64,000 bases of DNA, taken from NCBI GenBank assembly GCA_003343905.1, contig QAKI01000049.1, positions 16,996-80,995 of the forward strand, in the 5' to 3' direction. The position numbers were made by a program, and so were the translations under genes. The DNA is from Subdoligranulum variabile. Its GTDB lineage: Bacteria > Bacillota > Clostridia > Oscillospirales > Ruminococcaceae. The notes below the pieces were generated by a model. It was not told where the DNA came from. It ran no database searches and worked only from the letters and a program-made list of their open reading frames with translations. Shown piece after piece: positions 39,936 to 48,912 of the stretch (the stretch's first letter is position 1; each line of letters starts with the position of its first letter).

Positions 39936-41618
39936 ATGTATAAAGATATGTATGAACGGTGGCTGGCCGCCGATCTCGACGACCCCGACCTCAAGCCGGA
40001 ACTGGAAAGCGTCCGGGGGGATGACGCGGCCATTCAGGACCGCTTTGCGGTGGCCCTCAAATTCGGCACCGCCGGTCTGCGCGGCGTGATCGGTGCGGGC
40101 ACCAACCGCATGAACGTCTATGTGGTCCGCCAGGCCACCCAGGGCCTTGCCAACTGGGTCAAGACCCAGGGCGGCAGCCAGACCGTCGCCATCAGCTACG
40201 ACAGCCGCATCAAGAGCGACCTGTTCGCCCGCGCCGCTGCCGAAGTGCTGGCCGCCAACGGCGTCCATGTGCGCATCTACAAGGCGCTGATGCCGGTGCC
40301 CGCGCTTTCCTTTGCTACCCGCTACTATAGGTGCAATGCGGGTATCATGGTCACGGCCAGCCATAACCCGGCCAAGTACAACGGCTACAAAGCCTACGGC
40401 CCTGACGGCTGCCAGATGACCGATGAAGCCGCCGACATCGTCTATGCCGAGATCCAGAAGACCGACATCCTGACCGGCGCCAAGACCATGCCCTTTGCCG
40501 AGGGCATGGAGAAGGGCCTGATCGAGTATGTGGGCGACGACTGCATCCGCGCCCTGTATGACGCCATCGAAGCCCGTTCCATCCGCCCCGGCATCTGCAA
40601 GACCGCGGGGCTCAAGCTGGTGTACAGCCCGCTGAACGGCAGCGGACTGGTGCCCGTCACCACCGTTCTGGGCGAGATCGGCATCACCGACATCACCATC
40701 GTGCCCGAACAGAAGGACCCCGACGGCAACTTCCCGACCTGCCCGTACCCCAACCCCGAAATTTTTGAGGCGCTGCGTCTGGGTCTGGAACTGGCCGAAA
40801 AGTCCGGCGCCGACCTGATGCTGGCTACCGACCCCGACGCTGACCGCGTGGGCATTGCCGTCAAGTGCAAGGACGGCCGCTATGAGCTGCTCTCCGGCAA
40901 CGAGGTGGGCGTGCTGCTGCTGGACTACATCTGCGCGGGCCGTATCGAACAGGGCACCATGCCCAAGAACCCGGTCATGTGCAAGTCCATCGTTTCGACC
41001 CCGCTGGCGGATAAAGTGGCCGAACATTACGGCGTTGAATGCCGCAGCGTGCTGACCGGCTTCAAGTGGATCGGCGACCAGATCGCCAAACTGGAAGCTG
41101 CCGGGGAAGTGGACCGCTTCATCTTCGGCTTTGAGGAAAGCTACGGCTACCTGGCCGGTCCCTATGTGCGGGACAAAGATGCCATCATCGGTTCCATGCT
41201 GATCTGCGAGATGGCCGCCTACTACCGCGCCAAGGGCAGCTCCATCAAGGAAGAACTGGAGCGCATCTACAGCGAGTACGGCCGTTACCTGAACAAGGTG
41301 GACAGCTTCGAGTTCCCGGGCCTGTCCGGCATGGACAAGATGGCTGGGATCATGGCGAACCTGCGCACCAACCCGCCGAAGGACTTCGACGGCGACAAGG
41401 TCGTGAAGGTGGTGGATTACCAGAAGCCGGAGGAGACCGGCCTGCCCGCCGCCAACGTCCTGATCTATACGCTGGAAAGCGGCTCCACCGTGGTGGTGCG
41501 CCCCTCCGGCACCGAGCCCAAGATCAAGACCTACTTCACCACCATGGGCAAGGATCTGGCTGCCGCCCAGGCGCGCAAGGATGAACTGGCCGCTGCCTGC
41601 AAGCCGCTGCTGGCCTGA
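39936..41618 (+). CDS. Phosphoglucomutase/phosphomannomutase
   Basis: This 560-residue alpha-D-phosphohexomutase interconverts hexose-1- and hexose-6-phosphates. The start KFGTAGLRGVIG, catalytic phosphoserine Ser142 in VTASHNPAKYNGYK, metal loop ATDPDADRVGIAV, sugar loop GFEESYGYLAG and phosphate loop RPSGTEPKIK are all intact. Length fits the PgcA/Pgm2-like group (about 560-580). It can supply the step from mannose-1-phosphate (made by both GH130 enzymes) to mannose-6-phosphate and from glucose-1-phosphate (Leloir pathway) to glucose-6-phosphate. It has its own promoter and terminator. Confidence 0.92.
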   Translation: MYKDMYERWLAADLDDPDLKPELESVRGDDAAIQDRFAVALKFGTAGLRGVIGAGTNRMNVYVVRQATQGLANWVKTQGGSQTVAISYDSRIKSDLFARAAAEVLAANGVHVRIYKALMPVPALSFATRYYRCNAGIMVTASHNPAKYNGYKAYGPDGCQMTDEAADIVYAEIQKTDILTGAKTMPFAEGMEKGLIEYVGDDCIRALYDAIEARSIRPGICKTAGLKLVYSPLNGSGLVPVTTVLGEIGITDITIVPEQKDPDGNFPTCPYPNPEIFEALRLGLELAEKSGADLMLATDPDADRVGIAVKCKDGRYELLSGNEVGVLLLDYICAGRIEQGTMPKNPVMCKSIVSTPLADKVAEHYGVECRSVLTGFKWIGDQIAKLEAAGEVDRFIFGFEESYGYLAGPYVRDKDAIIGSMLICEMAAYYRAKGSSIKEELERIYSEYGRYLNKVDSFEFPGLSGMDKMAGIMANLRTNPPKDFDGDKVVKVVDYQKPEETGLPAANVLIYTLESGSTVVVRPSGTEPKIKTYFTTMGKDLAAAQARKDELAAACKPLLA

Positions 41619-41635
41619 TTTTTCCGTATCCGGTT

Positions 41636-41681
41636 TTCCCCGCGGCCCCGGCGCTTTTGACCGGGACCGCGGGGAATTTTT
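41636..41681 (+). terminator. Terminator of the phosphohexomutase gene
   Basis: TTCCCCGCGGCCCCGG (41636-41651) pairs with CCGGGACCGCGGGGAA (41661-41676) with one mismatch, followed by TTTTT. Confidence 0.85.
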
Positions 41682-41761
41682 GCCGGTCCGGCAGGGGGCG
41701 ACCGCGCCCCTGCGGATTGCTGGGACCCGCAAGATCGTTTTGCATGGGAGAAATGCCTGCT

Positions 41762-42505
41762 ATGAAAGAAAACAAATACGACGAAGAACGCTTTTTTGAA
41801 AAGTACAGCCAGATGGACCGTTCCCGGAAAGGACTGCAGGGAGCGGGGGAGTGGCCCGCGCTTGAAAAGATGCTGCCGCCCTTCGCCGGGCGGGACGTTC
41901 TGGACCTGGGCTGCGGCTACGGCTGGCACTGCCGGTATGCCGCCGAACACGGCGCGGCGTCGGTGCTGGGAACCGACCTTTCCCAAAAGATGCTGGCCGT
42001 GGCCCGGACGCGCAACGCCCATCCGCGGGTGAACTACCGCCAGGCCGCCATGGAGGACCTGGACTTTGCGCCGGAAAGTTTTGATGTGGTGCTCAGTTCG
42101 CTGGCCCTGCATTATGTGAAGGATTATGAACCGCTGATCCAGAAGATCCACCGCTGGCTGCGGCCGGACGGGTGGCTGGTGTTTTCGGCCGAACACCCGG
42201 TCTTTACGGCCTACGGTTCGCAGGATTGGTACTATGACGCCGACGGCAACATCCTCCATTTCCCGGTGGACCGCTATTTCTACGAGGGCGAGCGGGAAGC
42301 AGTATTCCTGGGCGAGCCGGTAGTCAAATACCACCGCACGCTGACCACCTATCTGAACACGCTGCTCAACAACGGCTTTGTTCTGCGCCAGGTGGTGGAG
42401 CCGCAGCCGCCGGAGTCCATGATGGACATTCCCGGTATGCGGGACGAGATGCGCCGCCCGATGATGCTGCTGGTCTCGGCCCAAAAGACCGGCGCCGGAC
42501 TTTGA
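41762..42505 (+). CDS. Class I SAM-dependent methyltransferase
   Basis: This 247-residue protein has a Methyltransf_11-type core. Motif I is DVLDLGCGYGWHCRYAAEHG near residue 47, motif II is VLGTDLSQKMLAVA and the post-motif segment is FDVVLSSLALHYVKDYE. The tail MRRPMMLLVSAQK is usual for small-molecule methyltransferases; the substrate is unknown. I chose the ATG at 41762 with GGGAG upstream; ATG codons at 41744 and 41753 are alternatives. No promoter was seen between it and the preceding terminator. Confidence 0.82.
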   Translation: MKENKYDEERFFEKYSQMDRSRKGLQGAGEWPALEKMLPPFAGRDVLDLGCGYGWHCRYAAEHGAASVLGTDLSQKMLAVARTRNAHPRVNYRQAAMEDLDFAPESFDVVLSSLALHYVKDYEPLIQKIHRWLRPDGWLVFSAEHPVFTAYGSQDWYYDADGNILHFPVDRYFYEGEREAVFLGEPVVKYHRTLTTYLNTLLNNGFVLRQVVEPQPPESMMDIPGMRDEMRRPMMLLVSAQKTGAGL

Positions 42506-42517
42506 CCTGACAAACAG

Positions 42518-42558
42518 AAAACGGACGTACTTTCCAGAAGAAAGTACGTCCGTTTTTT
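42518..42558. terminator. Terminator between the methyltransferase and parC
   Basis: AAAACGGACGTACTTTC (42518-42534) pairs with the segment beginning at 42540 and runs into TTTTTT. The A run on the left makes it usable from both sides. Confidence 0.9.
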
Positions 42559-42575
42559 GCTCTATGCAGAAGAAA

Positions 42576-44819
42576 TCACAGCGTGAGCTGTTCGGTCGCG
42601 TCGTCGGCACGCAGCAGCGCACCAGCTGCGGGCAGGGTGCGCACGCGGTAGCGGTGGGCGTCGCCCAGTTCCAGCCCCTCGGAAAGCGTGACCCGCGCAA
42701 TGCGGGCGTTCTTTTTCAGGCTGATCACATTGACACCGGCGGAATCGCGGGTGGTCTTTTCAGGGATCAGGGCGCTGCCCGCCAGCAGCAGGCGATTGTT
42801 GGTGGTGAAGATGGCAAGCTCCGTTTCTTCGGGCAGATAACGCATACAGGCCAGTTCTTCCTTGTTGCTGTAGGCTTTCAGCAGCTTGCGGCGGTTCTGC
42901 TTGGTCTCGTAGCTGCTCAGGGGCACCTTGGCGCACTTGCCGTTCTGGAAGAAGAACAGCATCCAGCCGCGGTAGTTGGGCGTCACGACCATATACAGCG
43001 GCACTTCGCCTTCCTCCATGCCCAGGGCCGAAGCTACATAATCGCCCAGCACGCTGGCCTTGCTGTCGCCAAAGTCATAGGCATGGGATTTGTACACCTG
43101 ATGGTGGTTGGTGAAGAACAGCAGTTCCACGCTGTTGGTGCTCTCGCAGGTGAACAGCACCTCGTCGCCGTCCTTCAGCTTTTGTTCGCCGCTCATGCGC
43201 AGGCTCTGGGGCGTGATCTTCTTGAAGTAGCCGTCCCGCGTGAAGAACAGATGCACCGGGTAATCCGGGACCTGCTGTTCGGGTTCGTCGGCACCCTCGT
43301 CAGGGATCTCGTACAGGATCTCGCAGCGGCGCGGCTTGCCGTATTTCTTGGCGACCTCGGTCAGCTCCGCCATGATGATGCGGTTGATCCGGGCCGGGCG
43401 CTTGAGGATGTCCTCCAGATCCGCAATGGCGTTTTCCAGTTCCTCGATCTCGGCGGTGCGCTTGAGGATGTATTCCCGGTTCAGATGGCGCAGCTTGATC
43501 TCGGCCACATACTCGGCCTGCACCTCGTCGATGCCGAAGCCGATCATCAGGTTCGGCACGACCTCTGCTTCCTCGGCGGTGTTGCGCACGATCTCAATGG
43601 CTTTGTCGATGTCCAGCAAGATGGCCTTCAGGCCTTTGAGCAGGTGCAGGCGCTTCTGCTTGCCCTGCAGATCGTAGTAGGTGCGGCGGCGCACGCACTC
43701 GGCGCGGAAGGCGATCCATTCCAGCAGGATCGACCGCACGCCCAGCACCTTGGGCTGCCCGGCAATCAGCACATTGAAGTTGCAGGCGAAGTTGTCTTCC
43801 AACGGGGTGGACTTGAACAGGCGGGCCATCAGCTTATCCGGGTCCTGGCCGCGCTTGAGGTCGATGGTCAGTTTCAGGCCGTTCAAGTCGGTTTCGTCGC
43901 GCATGTCGCTGATCTCACGGACTTTGCCCAGCTTCACCAGTTCGGTGATCTTGTCCATGATGGCTTCCACCGTGGTGGTGGGCGGGATGTTCGTCACGTC
44001 GATGCAGTTGTTGGCCTTGTCATAGCTCCACTGGGCGCGCACACGCACACTGCCGCGGCCGTTTTCCAGCACGTTCTCCATCTCGGCGGCGTCATACAGG
44101 ATGGTGCCGCCGCCCACAAAGTCGGGTGCGGGCAAGATCTCTTTCAGTTCGGCTTCGGGGTCTTTCATCAGCGCAATGGTGGCGTTGCACAGTTCCGTCA
44201 GGTTGAAGGAACAGATGTTGGACGCCATGCCGACGGCGATGCCCAAAGTGTTGTTGGCCAGAATGGTGGGGAAGGTGACCGGCAGCAGCGTGGGCTCGGT
44301 GGTGGTGCCGTCGTAGTTGGGCACAAAGTCCACCGTGTCCTTGTCGATGTCGCGGAACAGTTCCTCACACACGGGTTCCAGCTTGGCTTCGGTGTAACGG
44401 GCGGCGGCGTAGGCCATGTCGCGGCTGTACGCCTTGCCGAAGTTGCCCTTGGAATCCACATAGGGCACCAGCAGGCTCTCGTTGGAGCGGCCCATGCGCA
44501 CCATCGTGTCGTAGATGGCCGCGTCGCCGTGGGGGTTCAGGTGCATCGTGCTGCCCACGATGTTGGCGCTCTTGGTGCGCGCGCCTTTCAGCAGGCCCAT
44601 GCCATACATCGTGTACAGCAGCTTTCGGTGCGCCGGTTTGAAGCCGTCGATCTCCGGCAGCGCGCGGGACACGATGACGCTCATCGCATAGGGCATATAG
44701 TTGGTTTCGAGCGTTTCGGTGATGGGGGACTCGATGATCTCGCCGGCGGACAGGATCTCCACATTGTCGCCCAACTGCGGGCGGGCCGGCGTTATTTTTT
44801 TCTCTCGTTTTTTTGCCAT
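42576..44819 (-). CDS. parC: DNA topoisomerase IV subunit A (type IIA topoisomerase)
   Basis: This 747-residue DNA-cleaving subunit has the catalytic Tyr near residue 142 in AYAAARYTEAKLEP. The GyrA/ParC N-terminal region RALPEIDGFKPAHRKLLYTM and the segment HPHG-like LNPHGDAAIYDTMVRMG are present, as is TILANNTLGIAVGMASNI. The C-terminal region is short and lacks a clear GyrA box (QRRGGKG), favouring topoisomerase IV over gyrase. It follows parE by 13 bases on the same strand. Together they unlink daughter chromosomes. Confidence 0.88.
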   Translation of the reverse strand: MAKKREKKITPARPQLGDNVEILSAGEIIESPITETLETNYMPYAMSVIVSRALPEIDGFKPAHRKLLYTMYGMGLLKGARTKSANIVGSTMHLNPHGDAAIYDTMVRMGRSNESLLVPYVDSKGNFGKAYSRDMAYAAARYTEAKLEPVCEELFRDIDKDTVDFVPNYDGTTTEPTLLPVTFPTILANNTLGIAVGMASNICSFNLTELCNATIALMKDPEAELKEILPAPDFVGGGTILYDAAEMENVLENGRGSVRVRAQWSYDKANNCIDVTNIPPTTTVEAIMDKITELVKLGKVREISDMRDETDLNGLKLTIDLKRGQDPDKLMARLFKSTPLEDNFACNFNVLIAGQPKVLGVRSILLEWIAFRAECVRRRTYYDLQGKQKRLHLLKGLKAILLDIDKAIEIVRNTAEEAEVVPNLMIGFGIDEVQAEYVAEIKLRHLNREYILKRTAEIEELENAIADLEDILKRPARINRIIMAELTEVAKKYGKPRRCEILYEIPDEGADEPEQQVPDYPVHLFFTRDGYFKKITPQSLRMSGEQKLKDGDEVLFTCESTNSVELLFFTNHHQVYKSHAYDFGDSKASVLGDYVASALGMEEGEVPLYMVVTPNYRGWMLFFFQNGKCAKVPLSSYETKQNRRKLLKAYSNKEELACMRYLPEETELAIFTTNNRLLLAGSALIPEKTTRDSAGVNVISLKKNARIARVTLSEGLELGDAHRYRVRTLPAAGALLRADDATEQLTL

Positions 44820-44832
44820 AGTGTTCCTCGCG

Positions 44833-46812
44833 TCAGCTTACATCCAGATCGTCCAGATACTCGGCGCCGTGTTCGGCAATATGCTCTTTACGGCCCTGCA
44901 GGTTGTCGCCCAGCAGCAGGTCAAAGACCTGCGCGGTGCGCTCCACATCGGTGGGCAGCACTTTGATCAGGCGGCGGCTCTCCGGGCTCATGGTGGTCAG
45001 CCACATCATTTCGGGGTCGTTCTCACCCAGACCTTTGGACCGCTGGATCGTGTATTTCTCGCCTTCGATGCGGCGCAGTATATCGGCCTTCTCCGGCTCG
45101 GTGTAGGCAAAGTAGGTCTTGTTTTTGGTGTTGATCTCGTACAGCGGGCTTTCCGCGATATACACATACCCCTGGTTGATCAGCGTGGGGGTCAGGCGGT
45201 ACAGCATCGTCAGCACCAGCGTGCGAATCTGGTAGCCGTCCACGTCGGCGTCGGTACAGATGACCACTTTGTTGAAGCGCAGATTTTCCAGATTGAAACT
45301 GGCCAGATCCTTGTTGTGGCTGCCGCCCAGCTCCACGCCGCAGCCCATCACGCGGATCAGGTCGGTGATGATGTCGGACTTGAAAATGCGCGCGTAGTCC
45401 GCTTTCAGGCAGTTTAGGATCTTGCCGCGGATGGGCATGATGGCCTGGAACTCCGAGTCGCGGCTCTGCTTGACCGCGCCCATAGCGGAATCGCCCTCCA
45501 CGATATACAGTTCGCGGCGGCCGGGGTCTTTGCTGCGGCAGTCCACGAACTTCTGCACGCGGTTGGCCAGATCCATCTGCTGGGTCATCGTCTTTTTGAT
45601 GGTGATACGGGCCTTCTCGGCGTGTTCGCGGCTCTGCTTGTTGATCAGCACCTGCTTGCAGGCCTTTTCGGCTTCGTCAGGATGCTCGATGAAATAGACC
45701 TCCAACTGATGCTTCAGGAACTCGGTCATGGCCTGGGCCACGAACTTGTTGGTGATGGCCTTTTTGGTCTGGTTCTCGTAGCTGGTCCGGGTGGAGAAGC
45801 TGGACGATACCAGCACCAGGCAGTCCTGCACGTCGGAGAAAGTGATGGAACTCTCGTTCTTTTTATACAGGCCTTTGCTCTTGAGCCAGGCGTTGATCTG
45901 GCTGACGAAGGCCGTGCGCACCGCCCGGTCGGGGCTGCCGCCGTGCTCCAGCCAACTGGAGTTATGGTAGTATTCCAGCGCCTGCACCGTGTTGGAGAAG
46001 GCGAAAGCCACGTTCATCTTGACCTGATAATCCGGCTGGTCCGCGCGGTCCCGGCCGGTGGAAGAACCGGCGCAGAAGTGGACCTGCGTCAGCCCTTTGT
46101 CGCCCACCAGCTCCCGGGTATAGTCCGCGATGCCGTGTTCATACAGGTATTCATAGGTCTGGGGCTCGCTGCCGGATTTGTCGGTAAAGACCAGCGTCAC
46201 GCCGTCGTTGACCACCGCCTGGCGGCGCATCATGTCCCGGAAGGTCTCGGCCGGGACCGCAATATCGGTAAAGACCTCGGCGTCCGGCTTCCAGCGGATG
46301 ATGGACCCGGTGCGGCGGCCCTTGTAGGCTTCTTTCTGCAAACCGCCCACGTTCTCGCCCTTTTTGAAGTCGAGATGGTAGTGGAAGCCGTCGCGGTAGA
46401 TGTCGGCGGTCATCCATTCGCTGGCGTACTGGGTGGCGCACAGGCCCAGGCCGTTCAGGCCCAGACTGAAGTCGTAGTTGCCGCCGCCCTCGGCGTATTT
46501 GCCGCCCGCGTACAGCTCACAGAACACCAGGTCCCAGTTCCAGCGGTCCTCCGCCCGGTTGTAATCCACCGGGATGCCGCGGCCGAAGTCCTCGACCTCG
46601 ATGACCTCGTCGGGGAACAGCGTCACGTTGATGCGGTTGCCGTACCCGTCGCGGGCTTCGTCGATGGAGTTGGAGATGATCTCGAAAATGGAATGGGCAC
46701 AGCCCTCCACGCCGTCCGAGCCGAAAATGACGGCCGGGCGTTTGCGGACGCGGTCGGCGCCTTTCAACTGTCGGATGCTGTCATTGCCGTATTCCTGTTG
46801 TTTTTTTGCCAT
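44833..46812 (-). CDS. parE: DNA topoisomerase IV subunit B (type IIA topoisomerase)
   Basis: This 659-residue ATPase subunit has a GHKL ATP-binding domain (VRKRPAVIFGSDGVEG, FEIISNSIDEARDGYG, EDFGRGIPVDYN, LNGLGLCATQYAS), a transducer domain and the TOPRIM metal site (YIVEGDSAMGAVKQ near residue 437, and CTDADVDGYQIRTL). The ATG at 46812 follows GGGGGAA. It is slightly longer than typical ParE (about 640) and somewhat divergent around the ATP lid. It is the first gene of the parE-parC unit. Confidence 0.88.
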   Translation of the reverse strand: MAKKQQEYGNDSIRQLKGADRVRKRPAVIFGSDGVEGCAHSIFEIISNSIDEARDGYGNRINVTLFPDEVIEVEDFGRGIPVDYNRAEDRWNWDLVFCELYAGGKYAEGGGNYDFSLGLNGLGLCATQYASEWMTADIYRDGFHYHLDFKKGENVGGLQKEAYKGRRTGSIIRWKPDAEVFTDIAVPAETFRDMMRRQAVVNDGVTLVFTDKSGSEPQTYEYLYEHGIADYTRELVGDKGLTQVHFCAGSSTGRDRADQPDYQVKMNVAFAFSNTVQALEYYHNSSWLEHGGSPDRAVRTAFVSQINAWLKSKGLYKKNESSITFSDVQDCLVLVSSSFSTRTSYENQTKKAITNKFVAQAMTEFLKHQLEVYFIEHPDEAEKACKQVLINKQSREHAEKARITIKKTMTQQMDLANRVQKFVDCRSKDPGRRELYIVEGDSAMGAVKQSRDSEFQAIMPIRGKILNCLKADYARIFKSDIITDLIRVMGCGVELGGSHNKDLASFNLENLRFNKVVICTDADVDGYQIRTLVLTMLYRLTPTLINQGYVYIAESPLYEINTKNKTYFAYTEPEKADILRRIEGEKYTIQRSKGLGENDPEMMWLTTMSPESRRLIKVLPTDVERTAQVFDLLLGDNLQGRKEHIAEHGAEYLDDLDVS

Positions 46813-46913
46813 GCACTTGGTTCCCCCTGCGGTAACATCATGCGCATTTGGTATTTTGCGCATACAAATTCATTAAACCATAAACGGAAAGCCTTTGTCA
46901 ATCAGATGCCGCT

Positions 46914-46943
46914 ATTATAGCACAACGTATAGTTGTTATGCAA
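46914..46943 (-). promoter_or_regulatory. Promoter of parE-parC
   Basis: On the minus strand TTGCAT (46943-46938) and TATAAT (46919-46914) are 18 bp apart, with an extended TGC before the -10. Confidence 0.75.
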
Positions 46944-46955
46944 GGGCCTGGCGTT

Positions 46956-47828
46956 TTACACCGTGGGTTCCAGCCGGTTACGGTCGCCCAGCACGGCAGT
47001 CCAGTAGGAAGTGCCGTTGTAGGTGAACACCACCCATTCGTAGCCGTTGTACTTCTGCACGCTGCGCTGGGTCACCGGGTAGCGGCCCAAAGGCAGATAC
47101 CCCACCACGTCGTTGAGGTCGGGGGAGTAGAAGTATTCGGTACGCGGGTTGAACACCACCAGCGAATAGCCGGAAAGATTCTGCATCTGCGGGCCGGAAG
47201 GGCCGTAGTTGTTGAACCCGCCCGCCTGGATCGCGGGCAGGAAGTCCTGGTAGCTGCGGTTCAGGTCGCAGGCGCCCGAAATGCCGCCCGTGCTGCCGCT
47301 GCCGGAGTACTGCCACATCGTGTAGGGGCCGTTGTAGCCCAGCGCGGCGCGGTAGTCCGCCACCCACAGCGGATAGTCCCGCAGTTCGGCGGCGTTGAGG
47401 TAGTTGTTGATATAATTGGTATAGCTGTACCAGCCGCCGTACCATTTGCGCTGGTACAGAATGTCGAGGGCATACCGTACCAGCCCGGTGAGCTGGGTGC
47501 GCCCCAGACTTGTCAGGCTGGAGTCCTCCACGTCCACAAAGACCGGGTATTCAAGCTGAAAGCCCTGCATGGCGTCCAGGAAGAACGAAAGTTCGTTGGC
47601 CACCGCCTGCTGCGTGCGGGCGTAGGTATAATAGTATGCGCCGACGCGCAGCCCGGCGGCGTGGGCGCCGTTGACGTTCTGTACGAAATAGGGGTCCACA
47701 TACAGTCCGCCGCTGTTGCTGGAGCCCAGCCGCACGATGGCGAACTCCTTGCCCGAAGCGGCGACCTGGGACCAGTTGATGCTGCCCTGGTAGCGGGAAA
47801 CATCAATGCCGTTTTGAAACACAGCCAT
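46956..47828 (-). CDS. GH25 lysozyme-like muramidase
   Basis: This 290-residue peptidoglycan hydrolase begins GIDVSRYQGSINWSQVAASG, in which the Asp is catalytic. It has YPVFVDVEDSS near residue 99 with the second catalytic Asp/Glu pair, WYGGWYSYTNYIN and YTMWQYSGSGS. The last 70 residues (SLVVFNPRTEYFYSPDLNDVVGYLPLG) look like a small SH3-type wall-binding domain. There is no signal peptide, so release needs lysis, a holin or a non-classical route; this resembles a phage or remodelling enzyme. The ATG at 47828 follows GGAGGGAGC. It is 67 bases downstream of the radical SAM gene. Confidence 0.88.
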   Translation of the reverse strand: MAVFQNGIDVSRYQGSINWSQVAASGKEFAIVRLGSSNSGGLYVDPYFVQNVNGAHAAGLRVGAYYYTYARTQQAVANELSFFLDAMQGFQLEYPVFVDVEDSSLTSLGRTQLTGLVRYALDILYQRKWYGGWYSYTNYINNYLNAAELRDYPLWVADYRAALGYNGPYTMWQYSGSGSTGGISGACDLNRSYQDFLPAIQAGGFNNYGPSGPQMQNLSGYSLVVFNPRTEYFYSPDLNDVVGYLPLGRYPVTQRSVQKYNGYEWVVFTYNGTSYWTAVLGDRNRLEPTV

Positions 47829-47895
47829 AAAAAGCTCCCTCCCTTTTCTGCATAGTATGCGGAAAAGGCGGGGGAGTGTACGCATTTGCCCGGCG

Positions 47896-48810
47896 TTATA
47901 CGCCTTCCAGGTCAAAGGGCGGGGTGTATTCCTCGCGGGCGCTGCTTTTTTCCTGCATGTAGCCGTCGGTCAGCCCCAGCCGGATGGCTTCCTCGACGAC
48001 CTGGCGGTATTCGTAGGTGGTGATGCGGCGGCCCAGCCCGTGTTCGGCGGCTTTATAAAACGGGGTGAACTGGCTCATCAGGCTGGTCAGGAACGGCACG
48101 CCGCATTCGGTGCGCAGCCGGGCCAGCGTTTGCAGCACGGCCTTGCTGTCTGCCACGCAGCCGGGCAGCGCCAGATGGCGCACGATGACCCCGCGCTGCA
48201 AAAATCCTTCGCCGTCATAGACCGGCGCGCCGGTCTGCAAAAGCATCTGCCGCAGCGCGGCCTGCGCCACGGCGGGGTAGTCCGGCGCGGAGGACAAACG
48301 CCCCGCCAGTTCCGGCGCGGCGTATTTGAAATCGGTGAGCCAGACATCCACATACGGTTCCAGCGCGCGGACGGTCTCCACCGTTTCGTAGCCGCCGGTG
48401 TTGTACACCACGGGCAGCGTCAGCCCGCGGGCCCGGGCGGCGTCCAGGGCTTCCGTTACCCAGGGCAGGTACTGGGTGGCCGTGACCAGATTTAAGTTGC
48501 GCGCGCCGTCGCGCTGCAGCCGCAGAAAAATTTCCGTCAGGCGTTCGGTGGTGATGGCCTTGCCCACGTTCCCCTGGCTGATGGCATAGTTCTGGCAGTA
48601 GCAGCAGCGCAGCGCGCAGCCGGTAAAGAACACGGTGCCGCTGCCGCGGGTATCTTCCGGCGCGCCGCTCAGGCAGGGTTCTTCCCAGTGGTGCAGGGCG
48701 GCGCGGGCCGCGTACAACTGGCCGCCTGCGCCGCAAAAGCCGGTCTGCCCGGCCGCGCGGTCGGCCCCGCAGGCGCGGGGGCACATCCGGCAATGATGGG
48801 GTAATGGCAT
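47896..48810 (-). CDS. Radical SAM protein, PflA/COG1313-like
   Basis: This 304-residue enzyme has the radical SAM motif CALRCCYCQNY (C-x3-C-x2-C) at about residue 64 and an N-terminal cysteine set (CRMCPRACGADR, FCGAGG) typical of the COG1313 group annotated as uncharacterised pyruvate formate-lyase activating-enzyme relatives. VVYNTGGYETVETVRAL and VDVWLTDFKYAA are also typical. The true substrate is unknown, and no glycyl radical enzyme is nearby. I use the ATG at 48810; a GTG at 48828 is possible, and neither has a strong ribosome binding site. Confidence 0.8.
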   Translation of the reverse strand: MPLPHHCRMCPRACGADRAAGQTGFCGAGGQLYAARAALHHWEEPCLSGAPEDTRGSGTVFFTGCALRCCYCQNYAISQGNVGKAITTERLTEIFLRLQRDGARNLNLVTATQYLPWVTEALDAARARGLTLPVVYNTGGYETVETVRALEPYVDVWLTDFKYAAPELAGRLSSAPDYPAVAQAALRQMLLQTGAPVYDGEGFLQRGVIVRHLALPGCVADSKAVLQTLARLRTECGVPFLTSLMSQFTPFYKAAEHGLGRRITTYEYRQVVEEAIRLGLTDGYMQEKSSAREEYTPPFDLEGV

Positions 48811-48846
48811 GGTCCCACTCGCTTTCACAATTTTTTCTGCTTAATT

Positions 48847-48876
48847 TTACCACAAATGCGGCAAATGTGGTATACT
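48847..48876 (+). promoter_or_regulatory. Promoter of the deoD operon with operator-like inverted repeat
   Basis: TTACCA (48847-48852) and TATACT (48871-48876) are 18 bp apart, with an extended TGG before the -10. A perfect inverted repeat TACCACA-N11-TGTGGTA (48848-48872) spans the whole spacer and would be covered by a dimeric regulator. Confidence 0.65.
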
Positions 48877-48912
48877 ATAGGGAACAAACCTAAAATAAAG
48901 GAGTGTGCCAAA

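Noticed and set aside
42564..44966. An 800-codon plus-strand frame opposite parC
   Set aside because: It is the complement of a well-conserved topoisomerase gene and has no recognisable domains.
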